Positions 24,762 to 35,199 of a DNA stretch of 64,000 nucleotides are shown piece by piece; position 1 is the stretch's first letter; every line of letters begins with the position of its first letter. A program made the translations under genes and the position numbers. The notes below the pieces were generated by a model that saw only the letters and a list, made by a program, of their open reading frames with translations, was not told where the DNA came from and did no database searches. Source of the stretch: Chrysoperla carnea (Eukaryota > Arthropoda > Insecta > Neuroptera > Chrysopidae); contig NC_058337.1 in assembly GCF_905475395.1 (NCBI RefSeq), forward strand, positions 14,744,983-14,808,982, written 5' to 3'.

Positions 24762-25300
24762 TTAGCCGTTAAATTAACAGCCTATGTTTTAAACTGAACG
24801 GCGCTGTTCAACTAGCGGCCTGAATGATAATTAACAGTAATTTAATGAAGCAGCTAGTCAAATGACTTGGATCGATATCGTTTAACTACTTGCCTAGCCT
24901 AGTCATTTAAATTTAGTTACACTTTCTGCCACCTGGTGCCTAAACCCATTCTGTCAATATGGAGTCGACAAGCAACAATATTAATAATGTTTCTCACAAA
25001 TTCAGTATATTAAAAGGTATTATTAAAAAATGGCTTTCACGATAAGAGTTGCAGTACTCAGATACAAACTATGCCAACGGAATTTCAGAATGGTCAATTT
25101 CTTTCAGAGATGCTGTGGCAAGTCAGTCATCTTTTGGTGGTAGGGATTCGGAAAATGTAATTGTAGGCCAGGAAAGTTTAATCAAAAGCCATCAACAGTT
25201 CATTAAATGTTGTATTCGATACCACGGCTAACTATCATTCAGGCCACTAGTTGGACGGCGCCCTTTAGTAAAAAGACTTGGCTGTTAACTGAACGGCTAA
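24762..25300. mobile_element. TIR element, ~540 bp, with unexplained higher-GC core
   Basis: The left arm TTAGCCGTTAAATTAACAGC...GAACGGCGCTGTTCAACTAG and the inverted right arm TTAGCCGTTCAGTTAACAGC...GGCGCCGTCCAACTAG share also GGCCTGAATGATA, for about 80 bp. The core (24960-25230) has short protein-like frames, including one at 25049-25231, with no motif I recognise. Confidence 0.72.
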
Positions 25301-26027
25301 GCATTTGTTTTTTATATGAGTCCTGCAGTACCTACTATTTATGTTGCTGAAAACGAATGAATGCTATGAAACCTTTTTGATGCATATCTCAAAAAAGATC
25401 ATGTGTTTTAAATCGTTAACTCTGCTCATGATTCGACTACAACTTATGTACATTTTGCAAGAATATTAATAAACAGCCATGCATTGAAATTTTAATAAAA
25501 TTGCAATCTTAATTTTGGATCATGGTATGAGTAACATCATTTTCTGCCTGAGTATGTTATTATTTAATAAATCTTACAGAAAATCAAGGCTATTTACTTG
25601 CAATTATTATTAAGAATTAGTTAATATGGGATTTAGTAATATTACCTAGATGCATTGTTAACATTTTGACCTAAAATATAACTTTTTTTTTTATTTTTTT
25701 AAAAAAGGAAGTCTATTGTAGTTTTATTTCCTTTGGGATGTTTCATTAAAAAGATATTTAGTAATAATATATCCACCTTTTAAACCTTTTAATAATATAA
25801 TGACATCATTTACGCTATTTAATATTGAAAAAAAAAAAATAGAGGTAAGCAGTTAAATCTATATGAAATATTCATCAATGTTCGATAAGTAACGGATGCC
25901 TACATTTTTTTTTTTAAGTTTATTTTTTACTTTTAAAGAATGATTAATTTTACTTTATTGTGCAGTGAAGAAATATAGTTAAGGCTGTTCGATCACCAAC
26001 TTCATTTGTAAAAATTACTTCTTTTTA

Positions 26028-26335
26028 ACCGACTTCAAACAAAAACGGAGGAGGTTATCAATTCGACTGTAATTTTTTATTTTTTTTTTTTATGTTTGTT
26101 ACTTTAGAACTTTTGACTGGGTGAACCGATTTTGATGATTCTTTATCTGTTCGAAAGCTGGTTCTTCCCATTTGGTCCCATTTCATTTTGGTACAGTTCT
26201 GACAACGGCATCCATGAGAAAACCATAAAAGTCTTAAATTTGCATTAATTATGCACGACAAGAGGACGAATAACTCAATATCACTTCTTTTTTTAGTGAC
26301 AAGTTAGTGAGTGTACTTCAGATTCACTAAAAATC
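26028..26335 (+). repeat. Dispersed repeat beginning ACCGACTTCAAAC
   Basis: AACCGACTTCAAACAAAAAC, GGAGGAGGTTATCAATTCG and TGACTGGGTGAACCGATTTT are strings common in dispersed insect repeats. It abuts the snap-back element whose ends also contain the GAAGTCGGTTTT motif. Confidence 0.55.
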
Positions 26336-26342
26336 ACAAAAT

Positions 26343-26661
26343 AAAAAAAACTTTTAACAAAAAGAAAACCTACTTCAAAAGGAAAACTTTTCCAAAATAT
26401 ATTAAAATGCACTAAAAAGTAAAAAAATAACGATAATATAATGTAGTTTAAATTATTGTGATTTTTTAGTCGGTGTCAGCCAAGGAAACAACTCTGACAG
26501 AACAGTTTTCTTCATTAGCTTGGCTGACACCGACTCCAAAAATCACGATAATTTAAACTACATTATATTATCGTTATTTTTTTTACTTTTTAGTGCATTT
26601 TAATATATTTTGGAAAAGTTTTCCTTTTGAAGTCGGTTTTCTTTTTGTTAAAAGTTTTTTT
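26343..26661. mobile_element. Snap-back palindromic element, ~142-bp arms
   Basis: The arms 26343-26484 and 26519-26661 are nearly perfect inverses (for example AGTCGGTGTCAGCCAAG against CTTGGCTGACACCGACT) around a 34-bp spacer. The high arm identity implies recent origin or gene conversion. Confidence 0.88.
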
Positions 26662-27055
26662 TTATTAATATATATATTTTCATGGATACGACTTTAGTTA
26701 AATGTTTAAATATACTATAAAGGCTGAGTTAAATATCATAGGGTAGGCACTGAGTGGGTTTCGGATGCATTTACAGGTCCTACTGAACAAGAGGTGTATT
26801 TCGACGAATTTGACCCGCAGAATCCGAACTTTCAACTTGTAAACAAATTGTAAACAAAAAAAAAAATGGCATTAGGTCGGCGCGCAGCGCTTAGTTTGAC
26901 ACGTCCATAAATTGGCCAATAAATAATATTTTGCACTTTAAGGTACTCATATATTTTAATATTATGCACATAAAAATACGTTTTATGCAAATAGTAACGA
27001 AGCTAGCACGATTGTAAGTATTAAGTATTATCATTTTTCCAGCTCGCTATTATTT

Positions 27056-27118
27056 GTAATATTTCTAAGCATTACAAACTTGGGACTAAAATTAGTGTAG
27101 CTTGATATATATTTCATA
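27056..27118 (+). mobile_element. HINE-like repeat family, copy G (3' fragment)
   Basis: ATTTCTAAGCATTACAAACT...GGGACTAAAATTAGTGTAGC is the family's 3' section. It ends before the usual CATGGTAT. Confidence 0.6.
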
Positions 27119-27281
27119 AACAGGATTCACCATTTTAATCCATTATGGCTAAAAGCTCGTTTTGTATTAACTATTTAACAAATAACTTCACAATAGATAT
27201 TTATCTTTCGATTAAATTAAATGCCGTTCTCCGCCTTCGTCGGGGAGAAAAAAAGTATACACACCACGAGAGCTAATAAAA

Positions 27282-27332
27282 AATGTCTCAGATCTCGTGT
27301 TTGCCACCCTCGGCTATGAGATTTGAGACATT
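27282..27332. repeat. Imperfect hairpin, 15-bp arms
   Basis: AATGTCTCAGATCTC and GAGATTTGAGACATT pair with one mismatch around a 21-nt loop, in a higher-GC patch (27230-27360). Confidence 0.65.
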
Positions 27333-27488
27333 CTGTACTTTTGCTTCCTACACGTGTAATATACTATTGTATCACCGATATCTCTGCTAATATTTGTTTA
27401 AACAATAAAATGCTAATAACTTTATTTTTAAATCTACAAATTAACAAAACCTTTTAATTTTAACTTTTCTTTCTAAAATCAATATTTC

Positions 27489-27850
27489 TGAAGATATTGA
27501 GGCGAGAAATTTATTTATTAAAGCAACTTGTCAATATAATGTTTTAGATGATTTATATCAGAAGTTGATTAAATTATAGACTCTCGTGAGAGAAGGGAGA
27601 ATAAAAGTGGGGAAAATTTATTGAAAGGTAATTCGTTAATTAATTTTCTGGTATATTTGTTCTCATTTAAGACCCAGCGGTAAAACAATAGGCAACTCAA
27701 AAAATCAATTGGTTCGAAATATTTCTATTTAGAGGAACATTATTTCACACAGGTCATTGATACAATACAATAAGCCATAACCGAGTTGGACGAGAAATAT
27801 ATTTACTAAAACAACTTGTCAATATAATGTTTTAGATGACGATTAATATC
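27489..27850 (+). repeat. Direct repeat of ~65 bp
   Basis: CAACTTGTCAATATAATGTT TTAGATGA occurs at about 27525 and 27811, with related flanks (GCGAGAAATTTATTTATTAA and ACGAGAAATATATTTACTAA). Confidence 0.65.
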
Positions 27851-28734
27851 AGAGGGTGTTTTTTTTTTAAATAATAAACTACAAGGCATACCAAGATTCA
27901 AATTACGTTTCAAACACGGATTGATCTTATAACAGGAATTAAAAGGAATCGCTTTTAGTTCCCAAGGAAACTTTATAATAAGGGAGACAAAAACAAATTA
28001 TTTAAATATGTTATATAAGGGGATACTTACCGTATTCTCAAGTTCAAATTGCTCTAATATATTAAGGAATGCTACAATTTTTTGGTAATGGTTACTGGAC
28101 CAACCCCTCTCTTCTTTAAATATTATTATGGTATTTAAAATGTCTTATACATTAATTTTTGGCAAACAATAAGATTTTACTGACCAATATATTAATTTAA
28201 ATATAAGGGTGAATATATTTTTTTAAATAGATTCGTAGAAATATACATCAACGAATTTTTTTTAATCTAATAAAAACGAGCTTTAAATTTTTGACCATGG
28301 GAAATTTATAATTTTGATTAATCAAAAATTATTCAAATTTTTTAACGGTAAAATAGTAAATAAAGCTTTAGTTAAGTTATAGAGCAGGAGCTAAATAGAG
28401 TATAGTGTTCAAAAATAGAGGACCGCATTTTGTCAACGGATTCTTCCTCAGAAAAGCCATGTTACCAGAAAGCCTATTGATCCAATTTTTGTGTCCAAAT
28501 TTTACGATAAAAAGGGTGCTTGTGATTTTTTCCTAAAGTTCACCGCTCATGTTTAGAAAACACTAGAAATGATATTTTCAAAGCTGATATTTAATGCTAA
28601 TAAATTTAACTTTTTAGATTTTCAAAATCTTAAAATCATCTTTGAAAATTTTTTATAAAGTTCTGAAGAGTAATTAAAGATTATTTGATTCTAAAGCCAC
28701 AATTTTCAAATGTTAAAAATTTATTACTTGTAGC

Positions 28735-28935
28735 GACACATCTTCAGTTCGTTTTTGCCTCAACGTATCCACCATCGTGTTCCATACATATAATTGTGCC
28801 TTTACAAATTTCATTAAATACAGCTACATATCTCGGGAGTGATTTCTTGAACCGTTTCCCTTATTATCTGTTCTAAATGGTCTAAATTTCTAAACGACCA
28901 TTAACATTCCTATCGAATTTTCTCAATTTATGGAC
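28735..28935 (-). pseudogene. Mariner transposase C-terminal remnant
   Basis: On the - strand the frame reads IRETVQEITPEIC, shifts, then EHDGGYVEAKTN and a stop. This is the C-terminal end typical of mariner-type transposases and the same as the remnant at 45600-45685. No catalytic core is adjacent. Confidence 0.6.
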
Positions 28936-28989
28936 ACCTTGCATATTCAATGTAAAAGTGAAAAGCCAATTGTTTATATTTTCGAAAGC

Positions 28990-29232
28990 ATTAATCGGCT
29001 CAGTGGCCGTGCGAGTTAAAGCGCAATCGATATTACTCGTTTGAAAACTAACTGGGAGGTTGTGGGCTCGAATTCAGACAGTGACAGTCTGATCAATAAT
29101 TATTATATTTAATGGGACAGTAAATTTAACACACTGTCGTCGCCTGGACAAAAACGAAGTAACCGAATCCACCCACATCAACAAGTTAATTGTACAATTG
29201 GATGTAGTTTAAAATAAAGATTAAAAATAATG
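28990..29232 (+). mobile_element. tRNA-derived SINE, + copy
   Basis: The head GGCTCAGTGGCCGTGCGAGT TAAAGC resembles the A box of a type II (Leu/Ser) tRNA, and GGGCTCGAATTC is a B box. The tail CTGTCGTCGCCTGGAC, AACGAAGTAACCGAATCCA and a 3' AATAAAGATTAAAAATAATG match the copy at 38461-38697. About 240 bp. Confidence 0.8.
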
Positions 29233-29350
29233 ATCAACTTGTGAATTATGTCACTGGCTTAAAATTGATGAATAACAATTTTTCAGTTTCTGTGCAATTC
29301 AAGAAGATAAATAAGAAAAAATAACATAAGCATTTTTTGTCTGACAAAAT

Positions 29351-29400
29351 GATTTTGGCATTTATTTTTTATTGATTTTGGCATTTATTTTTTATTGATT
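29351..29400. repeat. 24-bp tandem duplication
   Basis: TTTTGGCATTTATTTTTTAT TGAT is repeated twice. Confidence 0.85.
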
Positions 29401-29409
29401 TTAGAATAA

Positions 29410-31640
29410 TCAAAAATACTTAATGCAATTAAAAAACGCAACTTTTTCAATAACACCCCTGCTTCGTGTTTTCAAGCTAATTTTTTTTTTTTAAATTAAC
29501 GATAATATTTACAATATTTAGAACTTAAGTTAAAATTATAGGTCAATTTAAAAGAACGCGATATAATAATATGGTGTAACCATTATTAAAGATTCATAGA
29601 TAAATATTTCGACCATTAACTAGTCTATATTATTCTGACCTATCTAATCGTAAAATACCTTTTACAACGCATAGATACTACTGTTTACTTTGACTATTGC
29701 AGTATTTTTACAAATAAAACTAGAAACTAAATCTAAAAAACACGTCATATTGTTTAGTATGACTCAATCAATTTTTTATATAGTCATAGTCCTTTAATTT
29801 TACATGTTTCAAATACAACATAGACATAGTCCTTTTAAATCAAACTCGATTTGCAACTTATTTGCCAGAACCTTAGCTAACAAATAAAAAATATATCAAC
29901 CAAAATTATCTATTAAATCATAGTTAATTTGATAAAAATCAATTTATTTCATTCTATCATACACTTGTAGCTATTTCTATTTCATTTTAATTCAAGCAAT
30001 TTAAATAAAGTTGAGTAACAACCTTAATTTTAAACCTATTCCAATGAAAATCTAAACATAAAAATACAACTATGAATTCATAGATAATTTTAACGAATTT
30101 AACTATTTTTACCGCCTATTTTTTGATATGAAAGGGTCAATACTAGTTAGAAGCGGTCAGCATCTGGTCTTATTTAATATTAGACTTCCTCAAACCCTCA
30201 CTTTAAAAACAGCAATCTATTTGAACAAGTCCAGTAGGAATAGAAGAACATACACAAGAATGAAGATGATTTATTTATATTAAGTTTTAAAAGGGTTGTA
30301 GAATTTGTGTGAGAAAGGTCACGCTAGGTCCAAGCATCCATGATCCATCTATATGTGATGAAACAGGTTACAGTGACCTAAATGGATGCTGGCCACTGTA
30401 CAGTAGTAATACATTACATACTGTAATATTAAGCGGATACCCATCTTACCTATACATTTTTAGAAAAGGGGTACAACTATATGTAACAATAATATTAAAA
30501 AAAAAAAAATTAAAATTTTTTTAATGTAACCCTTTTATGTCTCGTGTGTGTGAAAATTTTTTGGATTTAAATTTTTTGAATTAATTTTATGTTTATAATG
30601 AGAATTAGATATTTGCATTAACTTTGTCTAATTCGTTCAAGATTTAACTTGCAAGTATTTGACCCTTATGATTTAAAATCGCAAATATTTTGGACAGAAG
30701 CAATCTTTTGTTTGAATCTGAAAAAATTAAAAATAAGAGACCATTTTCTTTTTAATAAAAATTTTAAAAAAAGGAGTCTTAACGAAGATGAAAAAAAAAT
30801 TTAATCTTCATCCATTTATTTGATAAGAAACTATTTCCTTTTAAAGGACAAAAAAGGAGGCAAATAGACCTATCGAATTTTTTGCTAAAATTCATACGAA
30901 AAGAAGTTGTAGGTACTATTTCCCGCTGAATATTGTGATTTATTCGCTTAGTGGCCAACAAAAATACCTCCAGATAGATACACATGTAATATCATTATAA
31001 TTTATGATAAGTACTTTTTTAGGTATGAAATTTACTGCCTTCGATGCCAATTCTTCCAAAAACAGTTAAAGTATTCTTGAAATGAAAATTATCCAAGACT
31101 AGAATTGTTTTTTGAGAGTTTCAACCTTTTTTTCGAGCCAAATACCGATCTATACTCAAACCGTTTCTTACATGAAACTATCACATTTTATGTATATTAA
31201 TGACTTCTTAAGAATAAAAAATATACTTGCCTTTTTTTCCATTAGAGACGTTCTCAACTAAGTGATGAAATAATTCCGTATGAAATTATTTGAAACTTTC
31301 GTTTCAATGGATGGATTTTGTTAGAACTTGAGAAAATTAAACGAAAGTTAAGAGAAATTTTTTTCGATATACACATAGTTTTCGAAATATCGATGCCTAA
31401 AGATTTATAGGAAATCGCTTTTAGAAGAAATAACACACAATTGCCAATCATTTCATCACTTTAAATATATTTTATGGAAAAACGAGTCATTATCAGGCAA
31501 TATATTCCAAAATTTTAAAAATAAAGTGATTTTAGTCAAGAAAACTTGAAAAATTTATTCATACATAAATGCTACAACATATCCCAGGTCTCAGGAAATC
31601 ACTAAACTTGTTTCAAATCACAAAAAAGTGTAGGAAGGTT
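29410..31640. other. No feature recognised
   Basis: Over 2 kb of AT-rich sequence with isolated short frames (30309-30524, 30779-30985, 31254-31451) that carry no motif. Confidence 0.4.
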
Positions 31641-31641
31641 A

Positions 31642-31856
31642 AATGTAAAAGCACTTGTAATCCTGCAACAAGTTCAAGACCTCCCAAACATTAATAATAT
31701 ACAATAACACTACAGCTGCAGTAGTCTGTGAAAGGGTCCCGTATTAGAATACTTAATAATATAAAAGCGTGTATCAAAACATAACAGGTATCTAATAAGT
31801 ACTTGTCTTATATAAAGGGCATTTAATCAACCTAAGACACCTTACCCATAATAATA
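31642..31856 (+). repeat. Direct repeat, left copy (flanks Penelope-like remnant)
   Basis: TGTAAAAGCACTTGTAATCC, CAACAAGTTCAA, GGTCCCGTATTAGAATA and CCTAAGACACC also occur in this order at 33795-34010. The two copies flank the Penelope-like remnant in direct orientation, about 2.15 kb apart. Confidence 0.7.
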
Positions 31857-32807
31857 TTAATTCTACTGTTTAGAAAAAATCGCTTCTAAAATTATCCGTC
31901 TTTCAGAATTCGAAAGCTCAACCTCGTCTTACCTCCAAAATAAACTTTGCATTTGATTTCATAATTATATCGATTTAATGTTAAAATATTATTTACTTTT
32001 ACTAAACCTTACTATTACTTAGTATTAATTAGAAACATAAGTACACTTACATCGCCAAAGAATCGAGCGATGAATTCAAAGCTACCACGAGAACGGTATA
32101 ATAATAATGTAGAGGAGTGAAACAAAAAAATATTTTAGGCTTTTAAAAGCAAAAATTGTATTCCATTTAAAAAGTTGTGATACAACCTTAAAAATTATAG
32201 CCCTGGTGCCTTTCAGTATTATATAATTGGGATAAGGGATAGACTCAAAAAAATGGCTACGTTTTGTGTACAAGCAGAGGGTTGCCAGTTTGTTTACATT
32301 GAAGTACCGTTTATTTATAAATATAAATTGATTTTTTCTCTAAACGAAATTTTTAATTGGTTCGGTTCAAATTTCGGTCAGAAGAATTTTAGAAATGCTA
32401 AGAAAATTATTGGAGTTTGATTTTTTATAAAATGTGGTGAAAATAATGAAAATATAAATAGTGATGCTCTGAAATTCTCAACACTATGTTGGCACAGTTA
32501 TCATTTGAGACCACATGAAATAAAAGGATTAGTTACAAAAGGAAAATTTTTATCAGCTGAATGATTCAATGGGGCACCGTGTTTCACTTTATCTCACTTT
32601 GTCTCTAAATTGCCTTTTTCCGTATCTATACAATTCAAAATTCAAAATAATCAAATAAATTTGCTCTAGACAATTATCCAACTTTTTAGAACTTCTTAAC
32701 AAATTGAATCGATTAACTATTTAGATTTAAAAATCATATCAAATTCATCATATCAATCATGGCCTGTTAAAATGTCCTCCTTTAATAGTTACGTACACTG
32801 ACTTTTG

Positions 32808-33420
32808 CACATTCCTGTAGATAATCAAAATTATAAAAAAGAATTAAATGTCATCAAATTTATTGCAAGTAAAAACGGATACAAACCTAAAATTATAGAA
32901 AAATTAGTACAAAAGAAAATAGATAAAATAGTTTTGAAGCAAGATTATAGATAGTATAAAAGATACAAGTAAAGAAAGCAATTGGGCCTCTCTACCTTAT
33001 ACAAGTTTTGGATCGAAAATTGAGACTCGTTTCAAAATATAATTACAACATTATATTTTCAAATAATTTAAAGTTATCAAAATAATTAGTAAATAATAAA
33101 CAAAAAACTTTAGATCAAGAAAATCAGGTATTTGCCAAATTAATTGTGCAAAATGTCTCGTTGCGTATGTGGGGCAATCGGTCCTCGCACTCAAAGGAAG
33201 AATAGATAAATATAGCGCATCCATTCAACTAAAAACATTGGCGCAACAGCTTTTTCAGACCTTTGCATTCTAAATGCCCATAAATTTGATGATAATTTCA
33301 AAAGTTCACATATACGAGAAAGGGAAGATTATGAACGTTTTAGAAGGGTTAGAAGTTTGGAAAAATTAAAATCAACTTGTAACGATAAAAAGAATGTGTT
33401 GCGAACTCCAATTTTGAGTC
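32808..33420 (+). pseudogene. Penelope-like retroelement remnant with GIY-YIG endonuclease domain
   Basis: Broken frames read, in order: HIPVDNQNYKKELNVIKFIA and NGYKPKIIEKLVQKKI (linker after the reverse transcriptase), WASLPYTSFGSKIETRFKI, then SGICQINCAKCLVAYVGQ...LKGRI (33124 on; the GIY-YIG start degenerated to GIC-YVG), ILNAHKFDDNFK and IMNVLEGLEVWKN. That order is diagnostic of the C-terminal half of Penelope-like elements. At least two frameshifts and several stops make it dead. I do not see the reverse transcriptase domain upstream. Confidence 0.78.
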
Positions 33421-33794
33421 TAAAGTTCAAATATTTTTCTTTAAATTTTCATTTCAGTTTCCAAGGTAATCAAGAATACCGTCGAAAATTAAAAAAAAAA
33501 ACATGGTATTTATTATTTTGTTATATTTATTAGAAACAAATTTTGTATAAATTAATTTGAGAATGGACGATAGCTCGAAAAATTTTGAGTTAATATAATA
33601 ATACTTGTAGTCATACACCAATAATAAAATTATTTTTTAAGTATTTATTGTATTCTAGTATGTACTACCAAAAACCAAATATAAAATCAATTAAATTTGC
33701 TCATAAAAACACAAAAATATTCATCTTTGAGTCTCAGGAAATTGATGTAAATTTTGTGTTTAATTTAAAAAAAATTAGATAGGTAGTACTTTAT

Positions 33795-34010
33795 ATGTAA
33801 AAGCACTTGTAACCGTGTAACAAGTTCAAAGCACCCCAAATATGTACAATAACACTATAACATGTAACCTGTATAAAGGTCCCGTATTAGAATATTGTAT
33901 AGGATAATTTATAAAATCGTATACGATGATAATAGTCATGTTTTATAACACGTTAAGTGCATCTAACCTTTCAAATCGTCGCCCTAAGACACCCTTGCAC
34001 CATAAACTTA
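33795..34010 (+). repeat. Direct repeat, right copy
   Basis: TGTAAAAGCACTTGTAACCG, AACAAGTTCAAAGCACCCC, GGTCCCGTATTAGAATATTG and CCTAAGACACC match the copy at 31642-31856 at moderate identity. Confidence 0.7.
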
Positions 34011-34442
34011 TACTCAATAATATAACACCTTATAAAAGCATTGCCGTATCATTTGTCCCATTTAGGTAAAGATAATTTATTTTACAACAGGAAAGAAGGC
34101 CCCTTTTTATCACAAGCCCTTTATTTATATACTTAAATAACACATTTTAATAAAAGTTTAACACAAGGAACAATTATTCTATTTTAAAATTAATATAAGT
34201 AGGAAAATTTTCAAATTTAAGCGGGTATAGGTATATAATATTGATCTAATACCATCACAAATATTTTATTAAGTTTTCTCCTTTTACAATTTAGTAGAAA
34301 ATACGACTAGCCTTTTCACGCTGGACAACGGATAGTTTTAAAAACCACTACTTAGTTTTCAATTTACTGAAAATTTTTGAATTTTGCAGGTGCATTCTAT
34401 AAGATTAATTCAAAAACAATTTTTTCAGAAACAGATCTGCTC

Positions 34443-35193
34443 ACAGCCTCAACGGAGCGGTAACTATACTTGTAAATTTTCTTATTTTGCATTTTAAGAC
34501 AAAAAGTCATTCTTTATAAGAAGTTTTGCTTATTATGAAATGCATGTAGGAATATTTTAAACTTCTAAATAATGTATAGGGTAGCCAAAAATTTGGTACC
34601 ACTATTTTTTTTTGGGTAAACTACCCTTCGTTTTTAAAAGTTGACAAAATGTTACTAAAAAAAGTTACTCGAAATTAACAATTATGACTCTATACAAAAT
34701 ATCAAGAAGATCTTTCCAACTTTGACAATTCCATTCTTAGTGAATGTTTATCCGAGAAAATAAATTTTCTTTTTAATTTTCTAAACTAGTCCACAAAAAA
34801 ATACACTCTCGGATAGTACATGTTAATTGATTTATTATTATTTTCTTTCTTACGTTTTTTTTATAACTAGAGCTTTTGTTCAAATAAAAAATAATGCTAT
34901 AATTAAAGTACACGGATTTTCTTGATATTTTGTATAGAGTCATAATTGTTAATTGCGAGTAACTTTTCTTAGGTATTATTTCGCCAACTTATAAAAAAGA
35001 AGGGTAGTTTACCAAAAATAAAAATAGTGATTCCAAATTTTTGGCTACCCTGTACATTATTAAGAAGTTTTAAATATACCCTCATACTTTTCAGAATAAG
35101 CAAAACTTCTTATAAACAATGACTTTATTTCTTAAAATGCAAAATATGGAAATTTACCAGTATAGTTACCTCTATCGGGGGGGACACTATGTA
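34443..35193. mobile_element. Snap-back mariner-type MITE, copy 1 (~750 bp)
   Basis: The arms GGTAACTATACTTGTAAATT...GGGTAGCCAAAAATTTGG and their inverse converge on a centre near 34830. The right end CGGGGGGGACACTATGTA corresponds to TACAGTGTGTCCCCGG of the better-preserved copy at 59863-60577. The left end is eroded. Confidence 0.82.
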
Positions 35194-35199
35194 TACTTT

